Shown here one piece after another: positions 1 through 5,142 of a DNA stretch of 7,532 bases. The notes below the pieces were generated by a model. The model had not been told where the DNA came from. It was given only the letters and a program-made list of their open reading frames with translations, and ran no database searches. Each line of letters starts with the position of its first letter. The stretch's first letter is position 1. The translations under genes and the position numbers were made by a program. The DNA is from Gammaproteobacteria bacterium (GTDB taxonomy: Bacteria; Pseudomonadota; Gammaproteobacteria; CAJXQU01). The stretch is from the NCBI GenBank assembly GCA_026984275.1, contig JALSSM010000412.1, positions 1-7,532 on the forward strand, given 5' to 3'.

Positions 1-303
1 CAGATGATAAAAACCGGGATCAAAACTAATTCGTGCCTTGTTCACATACGACCAACCCAGTCGCTCAAGGTAAGCTACAGAGTTATGATCTGTTTCAACC
101 TGTTTTTGTCGTCGAATGATTTCCAGATCAGAACGATCTGACCCAACATGTGGTATCAAAGCAATTGAGCATGGATTAGGCGATAATATTTTTTTTAAAG
201 ACTCTGATCGTAATTGTTGGGTATTAATTTCCTTATTATTACTATTTTCCTGGCAACCTATGATTGTAAAGAGGGCAATCAAGCATATGAAATAGTTGTT
301 CAT
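1..303 (-). CDS. TPR-like lipoprotein, partial (N-terminal 101 residues)
   Basis: This minus-strand frame is open from an ATG at 303-301 to the left edge, so the C-terminus lies outside the window. The first 17 residues form a lipoprotein signal: a hydrophobic stretch (FICLIALFTIIGC) with Cys17 as the likely lipidation site. Gln at +2 carries no Asp inner-membrane retention signal, so outer-membrane sorting is the default expectation. A low-complexity Asn/Gln/Lys linker follows. Near residues 80-101 the segment YLERLGWSYVNKAR...DPGFYHL resembles the first helices of a tetratricopeptide-type repeat. A good Shine-Dalgarno (AGGGGAG) lies about 6 nt upstream of the ATG. The DUF4442 gene lies 159 bp upstream on the same strand. 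TPR modules usually bind proteins; no specific function can be assigned from this fragment. Confidence 0.8.
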   Translation of the reverse strand, partial: MNNYFICLIALFTIIGCQENSNNKEINTQQLRSESLKKILSPNPCSIALIPHVGSDRSDLEIIRRQKQVETDHNSVAYLERLGWSYVNKARISFDPGFYHL

Positions 304-398
304 TTTCTACTCCCCTGCCGTTATTAATAATCACCATAAATGGGCGGTTAGTAATAGATACGCAGGTAATGTGAAAATGGATGTTTTTGAATAGTTTT

Positions 399-428
399 AT
401 AATACTGAGAGGAATAGATTTGTTTCAG
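399..428 (-). promoter_or_regulatory. Candidate promoter for the lipoprotein gene
   Basis: On the minus strand, CTGAAA (428-423, 4/6 to the -35 consensus) is separated by 18 bp from TATTAT (404-399, 5/6 to the -10 consensus). Transcription would start near 392 and leave a leader of about 90 nt before the ATG at 303. The region is AT-rich, so a chance match is possible. Nothing else is evident in 304-462. Confidence 0.3.
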
Positions 429-462
429 GAGACTGTAATTATTAATTATCTATATAACCACC

Positions 463-930
463 TTAACTTTTAGCTTTCTTTTTGCTGATGTAAAAAGTTA
501 TATCGGCACGGAATACTTCTTGATTATTATTCATATTCATGACACTTATAGGTAAAATTATTTCGCCTTCCTTGATTGTATTGCCTTCAATCCGACAGAT
601 GGCTTCTAAAGTACCTTTTGCCTTTTCTAAATACTCAACAGTCATTTTTTTTGGTATCCATCTAAGATCTTTGGGAAGCGTTGCATCTACCGCAAGACCT
701 CCCGTTAATTCAGACAATGTGCACAATGCTCCGGCATTGATTGATCCAATGTGATTTCTGACTGACCAACGATCTTTCATTTTTACAACACAGAGCCCTG
801 GTTTTAATTCAATGATATTAGGTCGTATTTTTCTAAAAAAAGGAGCTACAAAACCGACAGCTTTGTTAAAAATAAAATGTCCCAAAGGCAGGCTTGTTAA
901 TTTTCGATATAAATCAAGGTTATTAGTCAT
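463..930 (-). CDS. DUF4442 hotdog-fold protein (thioesterase-like)
   Basis: A complete 155-residue protein of the usual length for a single hotdog domain. The family-typical segment RNHIGSINAGALCTLSE (residues 58-74) is the hotdog central helix region; N59, H60, G62, G67 and E74 are the positions usually conserved in DUF4442 proteins. Residue 65 is Asn where I recall family members commonly having His (NHxGTxHA). The rest fits an alpha/beta hotdog with a basic tail (KKKAKS). Members are thought to be acyl-CoA or acyl-ACP thioesterases or binders, probably cytoplasmic, but the substrate is not established. The start at 930 has only a weak ribosome site (AGAG about 10 nt upstream). It is divergent from the cytochrome lipoprotein gene. 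Family assignment is firm; catalytic activity is inference. Confidence 0.85.
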   Translation of the reverse strand: MTNNLDLYRKLTSLPLGHFIFNKAVGFVAPFFRKIRPNIIELKPGLCVVKMKDRWSVRNHIGSINAGALCTLSELTGGLAVDATLPKDLRWIPKKMTVEYLEKAKGTLEAICRIEGNTIKEGEIILPISVMNMNNNQEVFRADITFYISKKKAKS

Positions 931-959
931 GTAGTTTTACTCTAATTTACTGATTGAAA

Positions 960-988
960 GTAATAGCGGTTAAAAACCAATCAAACAA
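960..988 (-). promoter_or_regulatory. Candidate promoter for the DUF4442 gene
   Basis: On the minus strand, TTGTTT (988-983) and TATTAC (965-960) are spaced by exactly 17 bp. Initiation near 953 would leave a leader of about 22 nt before the ATG at 930. The rest of 931-1211 is AT-rich intergenic DNA; it also holds a short palindrome, GCATA-AC-TATGC, at 1087-1098, with no clear role. Confidence 0.4.
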
Positions 989-1162
989 CTATCGATCAAC
1001 AAAATTCAGGTCACCATAATAGTAAAAAACATTCATTTATCGGATTTGTTATCAGGGCTTCAAATCATTCCGCTGACAGCTTAAGCGCATAACTATGCTA
1101 ACTCCATATGAATATTATAAGTATTTTAACTCTATCCGGTTTCATAAAGCTCTTCTAGGCGA

Positions 1163-1168
1163 TATAAT
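1163..1168 (+). promoter_or_regulatory. Candidate -10 box for the cytochrome lipoprotein gene
   Basis: A perfect TATAAT lies 43 bp before the start codon at 1212. The -35 region (around 1139-1145, GTTTCAT) is poor, so the promoter may be weak or activator-dependent. The leader would be about 35-40 nt and contains a strong AGGAGG at 1201-1206. Confidence 0.4.
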
Positions 1169-1211
1169 TCAATTTTGAAGTTGAAATTTTACTTATCCTG
1201 AGGAGGCACCC

Positions 1212-1811
1212 ATGTTTCAATCGTTTCGTACAACACTCACAATCACACTCATACTATCGGCTTTCGCCCTGACTGGCTGCGACAAAGCAAAAGAAGCTGC
1301 TGACAGTGCAGCAGAGTCTGCAAAAGAATCTGTTTCGGATGCCGCAGGTAAAGCCGTCGATGCCGCTAAAGAAGCTGCTTCTTCAACGGTCGAAAAAGCA
1401 AAAGAAGTGGCCTCAGAAACAGTCGATAAAGCTAAAGATTCTGCTTCAAATGCTGCAGACCAGGCAAAGGACAAGGTTGCTGAAATTACTGACTCAATGA
1501 CCGCATCTGATGCACCAACAGCAACTGAAATGGCTGCAGCACCTGCAGCTGACTCAGCAAAGGGAAAAGAAATTTATGATAGCGTCTGCTTCGCCTGCCA
1601 TGCTCAAGGTATTGCTGGGGCTCCCAAGTTTGGAGACAAAGAAGCATGGGCACCTCGTATTGCTAAAGGTTCTGATACCCTTCATGACCATGCTATCAAT
1701 GGCTTTACTGGTGAAAGTGGTGCCATGATGCCTGCGAAAGGTGGTCGAGTTGATATTGCAGATGCCGATATTAAAGCTGCTGTTGATTACATGGTTGCAA
1801 ACGGCCAATAA
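1212..1811 (+). CDS. Lipoprotein with 11-mer helical stalk and C-terminal cytochrome c5-type domain
   Basis: A 199-residue protein in three parts. Residues 1-23 are a lipoprotein signal ending in the lipobox LTGC (Cys23); Asp24 at +2 suggests retention in the inner membrane under the Lol rule, although Lys at +3 may weaken this. Residues about 25-95 are an Ala/Lys/Glu/Ser-rich stretch that parses into 11-residue units (KAKEAADSAAE, KAKEVASETVD, KAKDSASNAAD and similar) with a four-residue insertion, as in LEA or apolipoprotein-like amphipathic helices. After an Ala/Pro linker comes a class I cytochrome c domain: heme motif CFACH at 126-130 and probable axial Met173 in MMPAKGG, most like cytochrome c5. 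It probably carries electrons in the periplasm while tethered to the membrane. AGGAGG lies 5 nt before the ATG, and a terminator follows 18 nt after the stop. It appears monocistronic; redox partners are unknown. Confidence 0.9.
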   Translation: MFQSFRTTLTITLILSAFALTGCDKAKEAADSAAESAKESVSDAAGKAVDAAKEAASSTVEKAKEVASETVDKAKDSASNAADQAKDKVAEITDSMTASDAPTATEMAAAPAADSAKGKEIYDSVCFACHAQGIAGAPKFGDKEAWAPRIAKGSDTLHDHAINGFTGESGAMMPAKGGRVDIADADIKAAVDYMVANGQ

Positions 1812-1818
1812 AACTTTA

Positions 1819-1845
1819 TTGATAGACAAGGGTGCAAGTTGTAAT
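1819..1845 (+). promoter_or_regulatory. Possible promoter inside the terminator region, for the DUF2461 gene
   Basis: TTGATA (1819-1824, 5/6) and TGTAAT (1840-1845, 5/6) are separated by only 15 bp, which is short. If active, it would initiate near 1852 and give a leader of about 11 nt before the ATG at 1863. No other promoter is obvious for the downstream gene, but the short spacer makes this tentative. Confidence 0.2.
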
Positions 1846-1862
1846 TCTTGCGCCCTTTTTTT
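1828..1862 (+). terminator. Rho-independent terminator of the cytochrome lipoprotein gene
   Basis: GGGTGCAAG (1830-1838) pairs with CTTGCGCCC (1847-1855) across an 8-nt loop, with one G-U pair, followed by seven T (1856-1862). Two A upstream (1828-1829) can extend the stem into the T-tract. The T-tract ends at the base before the ATG of the DUF2461 gene. Confidence 0.88.
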
Positions 1863-2558
1863 ATGCCAGAACATCCTCTCTGTTTCACCACTGACACATT
1901 CAGGTTTCTCCGACAACTTGAAAACAACAATAACCGCGCCTGGTTTAACGAAAATAAGCAGCGTTACGAAGATCTCATACGTTCGCCTTCACTTAAATTT
2001 ATAGAAGAAATGGGCAATGAGTTGCCGTCGTTGTCTCCACGTTTCCGTGCTATCCCAAAAAAGGTTGGCGGATCACTCATGCGAGTTTATCGTGATATAC
2101 GATATTCCAAAGATAAAACGCCCTACAAAATCAATATTGGAATCAACTTTCGTCACGAAGCGGCCAAAGACGTTCATGCACCTGGCTATTTTGTTCATAT
2201 CTCAAATAGTCAGTGTTTTATCGGGCTTGGGATATGGAGACCAGAAAGCCAGACTCTTAAACAGATCAGGGAATGTCTGGATCATAACCCTCGTGCCTGG
2301 CTCGCTGCGAAAAATGAAAAATCCTTTTCCGATACGTACAGACTGGGTGGGAATTCTCTGATCACTCAACCTCGTGGATATGATAAAGATCACCCGTTAA
2401 TCGAAGATCTGAGACGCAAAGATTTCATTGCCATTTGTGATCTTGAAAAATCAATGATCATTTCAGACGATCTGGTTGAGAGATCAATCGAGACTTTCTC
2501 TAAAGCAACATCTTTTATGCGTTATCTCTGTTATGCGGTGGAGATGCCTTTCGACTGA
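1863..2558 (+). CDS. DUF2461 / TIGR02453 family protein
   Basis: A 231-residue protein that matches the family from end to end. FRFLRQLENNNNRAWF (13-28) is the family N-terminus. GGSLMRVYRDIRYSKDKTPY (69-88) is its hallmark core, and FRHE...DVHAPGY (96-109) follows. Near the C-terminus, PRGYDKDHPLIEDLRRKDF is also typical. The biochemical function of the family is unknown; the protein is probably cytoplasmic, with no signal or membrane segment. The ATG at 1863 is preferred over an in-frame TTG at 1848, which lies inside the terminator hairpin. There is no Shine-Dalgarno: the bases before the ATG are a C/T-rich terminator tail. The 3' end overlaps tag by 28 bp on the opposite strand. Confidence 0.88.
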   Translation: MPEHPLCFTTDTFRFLRQLENNNNRAWFNENKQRYEDLIRSPSLKFIEEMGNELPSLSPRFRAIPKKVGGSLMRVYRDIRYSKDKTPYKINIGINFRHEAAKDVHAPGYFVHISNSQCFIGLGIWRPESQTLKQIRECLDHNPRAWLAAKNEKSFSDTYRLGGNSLITQPRGYDKDHPLIEDLRRKDFIAICDLEKSMIISDDLVERSIETFSKATSFMRYLCYAVEMPFD

Positions 2559-3118
2559 GATTTATAACAAAAACAATCTGTCGTGTGATCATTCACCATT
2601 CCCACTGCCTGCATAAAGGCATAGCAAATCGTTGTACCAATAAATTTGAATCCACGCTTTTTCAGGTCTTTACTCATGGCGTCCGATTCAGGTATCGAGA
2701 CAGGAACCTGATCACCTGTCTTCCAGTGATTGATGATTGGTTCACCATCCACAAACTGCCAGAGATAATCACTGAAACTCTGACCTTCTTCCTGAATTTC
2801 GATCATCGCTTTCGCATTGATGACCACACTATTCACCTTCAGTTTATTGCGAATAATGCCCGGATTTTCCAGCAAGCTTATGATCTTTTTCTCATTGTAA
2901 TGAATTATTTTTTCCGGATCGAATTGATCAAAAGCCTGACGATAATTTTCACGTTTTCTGAGTACCGTGATCCAGCTAAGTCCAGCTTGTGCACCTTCCA
3001 GGATCAACATTTCAAATAATTGTTGATCATCATAAACGGGGTTGCCCCATTCCTGGTCATGGTATTTGATATAAAGTGGGTCATCTTCCGGAACCCATCC
3101 ACAACGAATCTTATTCAC
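2531..3118 (-). CDS. tag: DNA-3-methyladenine glycosylase I
   Basis: A 195-residue protein that aligns closely with E. coli Tag throughout. Tag excises N3-methyladenine from alkylated DNA in base-excision repair. The zinc-binding residues known for Tag are present: C6 and H20 at the N-terminus, H178 and C182 in NDHTTDCFC. E41 in LEGAQAGLSW (40-49) corresponds to catalytic Glu38 of the E. coli enzyme, and KKRGFKFIGTTICYAFMQA is the conserved C-terminal core. Translation starts at GTG (3118-3116): the upstream in-frame codons reach a stop without another start, and the family begins with a short stretch before RCGW. AAGG lies about 9 nt upstream. The gene is divergent from apaG (71 bp apart) and converges on the DUF2461 gene with a 28-bp overlap. 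No Ada-type operator was recognised. Confidence 0.96.
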   Translation of the reverse strand: MNKIRCGWVPEDDPLYIKYHDQEWGNPVYDDQQLFEMLILEGAQAGLSWITVLRKRENYRQAFDQFDPEKIIHYNEKKIISLLENPGIIRNKLKVNSVVINAKAMIEIQEEGQSFSDYLWQFVDGEPIINHWKTGDQVPVSIPESDAMSKDLKKRGFKFIGTTICYAFMQAVGMVNDHTTDCFCYKSQSKGISTA

Positions 3119-3150
3119 AACTCTCAGCCTTTTTTATTGTGCGAGAAATC

Positions 3151-3180
3151 TTCAGTTTTTTATCTCAACGATGTTATGAT
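3151..3180 (+). promoter_or_regulatory. Extended -10 promoter of apaG
   Basis: TGTTATGAT (3172-3180) is a TGn-extended -10 element, with TATGAT matching 5 of 6 consensus bases. The -35 is weak (TTCAGT, 3151-3156, 18-bp spacer), as is common with extended -10 promoters. Initiation about 7 nt downstream (near 3187) would place the 5' end only about 3 nt before the apaG ATG at 3190. Confidence 0.5.
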
Positions 3181-3189
3181 CACTCTAAC

Positions 3190-3567
3190 ATGACCGAAAA
3201 AAATAACATCAACATCCACGTCAATTCTACCTACCTTGAATCGCAGTCCGTACCGGAAAACGATCAGTATGTTTTCAGTTATACCATCACCATCTCAAAC
3301 AGAGGAGCTCACTCTGCAAAACTACTTGATCGGCATTGGGTGATCACCGATTCGAATGGCAAGGTAGAAGAAGTCAGGGGTGAAGGTGTTGTTGGTGAAC
3401 AACCCGATTTACAACCCGGTGAAGCATTTCGTTATACCAGTGGCGCGGTACTTGAAACGGCAACTGGCTGCATGGAAGGTGAATACTTAATGGTCGATGA
3501 TAACGATGAACATTTTATGGTGGAAATCCCGGCATTCTCATTGGCCGTGCCCAACAAACTCCACTAG
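3190..3567 (+). CDS. apaG: ApaG family protein
   Basis: A 125-residue protein, the normal ApaG length, with a fibronectin-III-like beta fold expected. The family opening INIHVNSTYLESQSVPE is at the N-terminus. The central segment RGEGVVGEQPDLQPGEAFRY and the following TSG...GCMEGEYLM are the diagnostic ApaG motifs. ApaG was linked genetically to Co2+/Mg2+ phenotypes in enterics and is commonly annotated as a cation-efflux protein, but it is soluble and its molecular role is unsettled. In enterics it sits in the ksgA-apaG-apaH cluster; here it stands alone, divergent from tag. The frame continues upstream to 3076, but that part is antisense to tag and not ApaG-like, so the ATG at 3190 is chosen. 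There is no Shine-Dalgarno, consistent with a nearly leaderless mRNA. Confidence 0.93.
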   Translation: MTEKNNINIHVNSTYLESQSVPENDQYVFSYTITISNRGAHSAKLLDRHWVITDSNGKVEEVRGEGVVGEQPDLQPGEAFRYTSGAVLETATGCMEGEYLMVDDNDEHFMVEIPAFSLAVPNKLH

Positions 3568-3594
3568 GAAATTCTGATTAATATCAGAGTTTTC
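3568..3594 (+). terminator. Possible weak terminator after apaG
   Basis: TCTGAT (3573-3578) and ATCAGA (3583-3588) form an AT-rich hairpin with a 4-nt loop, followed by GTTTT. Flanking AAA and TTT could extend the stem. It begins directly after the stop codon, but the low GC content and short T-run make it weak. Confidence 0.4.
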
Positions 3595-3614
3595 ACAGCA
3601 CAGGGATGTGTGGC

Positions 3615-3657
3615 CATTTTCAATCACCCGCTCAATGAACTATCGTGATTGAAAATG
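3615..3657. repeat. Perfect 13-bp inverted repeat upstream of the acyltransferase gene
   Basis: CATTTTCAATCAC (3615-3627) and GTGATTGAAAATG (3645-3657) are exact reverse complements separated by 17 nt. No T-run follows on either strand, so it is not an intrinsic terminator. It lies 51-93 bp before the acyltransferase ATG, and a possible -35 (TTGAAA, 3649-3654) falls in the right arm. It could be an operator for a dimeric regulator or an mRNA leader hairpin. The repeat is seen directly; its role is unknown. Confidence 0.8.
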
Positions 3658-3707
3658 AAGAAAAATAAGAATCATTAATTAATAATAAAAGGGAGATAAG
3701 CTAAATC

Positions 3708-4454
3708 ATGTTTTTCAATCTCTTTAAAATAATTGGCTTGTTAATTCGCTGGATTGATCTGATCCTTCTGACTTTAATTCTTTATATATTCGCAAAGTTG
3801 CCACGATCCTGGACGGAATCATTTTATCCAAAACTGTTCTGGATCTGGTGTCGACATTTTGTTCGGGCTTTGAATGTCGATCTCAAACTGAGTCAGCACA
3901 ATATTAACCCCATTCCTGATCGTTATTTACTGATCGCAAATCATCCATCGGCGTTCGAGGATATTGGCATCCCATCTTTGTTTGATGTTTATTCATTAGC
4001 AAAAGAAGGTGTACGCCACTGGCCGATTGCAGGCCCGATAAGTGAAGCTGCGGGAACACTTTATGTTATTCGTAGTAATAAAGATTCCCGTAAAGAAGCC
4101 TATCAGAATATGATCGATGCTCTAAACTCCGGAAAAAACCTGGCCGTTTATCCTGAGGGTGGCTGCTTCGGCCGGCGCATCCACGATTTTCGTTATGGCC
4201 CATTCGATATCTCTTTACAAACAGGAATCCCGATCCTGCCGATCTTTTTGCACTATGAGGCGCAGGATGATTTTGAATGGGGGGAAGGACAGACGCTGAT
4301 CGACAAAATCAAACATTTCATGGCAACAAAAAATAATCGAGCAACTTATCATGTTTACGATGCCATCGATCCTGAAGATTTCGAGAGTAAGGAAGCCTAC
4401 ATGCAACATGTGTGTGATTTGTATAAAAAATGGGAAACCAAATATTTCGATTAA
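3708..4454 (+). CDS. Lysophospholipid acyltransferase family protein (PlsC-like)
   Basis: A 248-residue membrane-associated acyltransferase of the LPLAT/PlsC superfamily, which transfers acyl groups to lysophospholipids, glycerol-3-phosphate derivatives or related lipids. A hydrophobic N-terminal segment (about 8-29) probably anchors it to the inner membrane. Superfamily blocks occur in order: NHPSAFED (78-85) as motif I, GTLYVIR (116-122) as motif II, VYPEGG (147-152) as motif III and IPILPIFL (174-181) as motif IV. Motif I places Glu84 where the canonical HX4D has Asp, with Asp85 next to it. The C-terminal region (KIKHFMATKNN...) is not diagnostic. GGGAG at 3691-3695 is 12 nt from the ATG, a long spacing. 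The gene appears monocistronic, behind the inverted repeat at 3615-3657. Substrate cannot be assigned. Confidence 0.88.
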   Translation: MFFNLFKIIGLLIRWIDLILLTLILYIFAKLPRSWTESFYPKLFWIWCRHFVRALNVDLKLSQHNINPIPDRYLLIANHPSAFEDIGIPSLFDVYSLAKEGVRHWPIAGPISEAAGTLYVIRSNKDSRKEAYQNMIDALNSGKNLAVYPEGGCFGRRIHDFRYGPFDISLQTGIPILPIFLHYEAQDDFEWGEGQTLIDKIKHFMATKNNRATYHVYDAIDPEDFESKEAYMQHVCDLYKKWETKYFD

Positions 4455-4553
4455 CCTCTGTTCGATCAAGATTTCCAATTCTCTTATATCAACGCATTTC
4501 AAGTCGTGTGATGTTTATAATAATTAACAATCATAAATCTTTAAATACTATTA

Positions 4554-4583
4554 TTTCTTTATAAGAAACAATTAGTTCTTTAT
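4554..4583. promoter_or_regulatory. Candidate LysR-type binding region upstream of the first secreted paralog
   Basis: TTTCTT-TAT-AAGAAA (4554-4568) is a perfect 6-3-6 dyad that contains the T-N11-A geometry of LysR boxes. The half-site TTCTTTAT recurs at 4576-4583, 21 bp (two helical turns) after its copy at 4555-4562. The dyad centre is about 64 bp before the predicted start of transcription. The region is very AT-rich, so chance is a real alternative. The rest of 4455-4712 holds only the promoter and leader elements. Confidence 0.33.
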
Positions 4584-4590
4584 TTCAAAC

Positions 4591-4618
4591 TTGTTTTTCC
4601 TGATATTCCCTCTATATT
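4591..4618 (+). promoter_or_regulatory. Candidate promoter of the first secreted paralog
   Basis: TTGTTT (4591-4596) and TATATT (4613-4618, 5/6) have a 16-bp spacer. Initiation near 4625 would give a leader of about 88 nt. CTCTAT overlapping the -10, and GCAACGCAGCAA plus CGGAT just downstream, recur in similar form before the second paralog. Confidence 0.45.
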
Positions 4619-4712
4619 TACTGCAACGCAGCAAAAAGAACGGATGGCGTGTTTTAACTCAACTCACGAATCAACCATCTGCAAACGATTTTTTTAACTT
4701 TGGAGTAATACG

Positions 4713-5090
4713 ATGAAATTACATATATTCTTGTCAACGACATTATTGATGCTATCTGCAGCGACTATGACAGTTTCTGCGACAGAACTTTCTACAAACC
4801 AGCCTTCAGTTGAAAGACTGAATGCTTCAGAGCCTGTCACGATTGATCTTGGTCGTAAGATTGCGGTTGTTTTTTACTACACCGATGCAAATGGTGACCG
4901 ATTACTGGTTACGGCCATAGGTCCTAAAGATCCGGATTCTGGTGTGGCTTCAACACAGCAGATCATCAAAATGGATTCTGCAGGCCAGTACGTGATCAAC
5001 ATCGCCAGCGACGAAAGCGATTCTGCGCCAATGAAACTATCAGCACGTTTTGAGGGAAATGATCTGATTGTTTATTTTAATAAAGTATAA
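4713..5090 (+). CDS. Small secreted protein of unknown function, paralog A
   Basis: A 125-residue protein with a Sec signal peptide: MK, a hydrophobic core, and a likely cleavage after VSA (residue 23). The mature part of about 100 residues has no Cys, alternates hydrophobic and polar residues as beta-strands do, and contains the core AVVFYYTDANGDRLLVT. I do not recognise a characterised family; it may belong to the broad set of small exported 'YYT..DG.R' hypothetical proteins, from memory only. Its mature region is about three-quarters identical to the protein at 6236-6628. GGAG lies 7 nt before the ATG. A strong terminator follows 9 nt after the stop, so the gene is monocistronic. It converges on the LysR gene. 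A periplasmic location is inferred; the function is unknown. Confidence 0.85.
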   Translation: MKLHIFLSTTLLMLSAATMTVSATELSTNQPSVERLNASEPVTIDLGRKIAVVFYYTDANGDRLLVTAIGPKDPDSGVASTQQIIKMDSAGQYVINIASDESDSAPMKLSARFEGNDLIVYFNKV

Positions 5091-5099
5091 CTTCATTAC

Positions 5100-5130
5100 G
5101 GCTCTTCTGTTCACAGGAGAGCCATTTTTT
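5100..5130 (+). terminator. Rho-independent terminator of paralog A
   Basis: GGCTCTTCTG (5100-5109) pairs with CAGGAGAGCC (5114-5123), with one G-U pair and a 4-nt TTCA loop, followed by A and six T. It lies between convergent genes, 12 bp before the LysR stop codon. It has no U-tract on the minus strand, so it should act on the plus strand only. Confidence 0.92.
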
Positions 5131-5142
5131 CAATCTTCAGTC

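Noticed and set aside
1217..1474. Minus-strand open frame opposite the cytochrome stalk
   Set aside because: It is a shadow of the repetitive Ala/Lys codons on the plus strand, with Ser/Ala-rich composition and no start signals.
1287..1500. DNA tandem repeat or CRISPR-like array in the Ala/Lys-rich region
   Set aside because: The periodicity is in the 11-residue protein pattern; the DNA units are degenerate and there are no unique spacers.
1848..1862. In-frame TTG at 1848 as an upstream start for the DUF2461 gene
   Set aside because: It lies in the terminator stem, has no ribosome site, and would add residues not expected in the family.
3076..3189. In-frame N-terminal extension of apaG starting at 3076
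   Set aside because: It is antisense to the start of tag, and the added residues are not ApaG-like; the family begins at about 3190.
4687..4697. GATTTTTTTAA before paralog A as a terminator T-tract
   Set aside because: No stable hairpin precedes it, and the same block lies in the leader of paralog B, so it is better read as a shared leader element.
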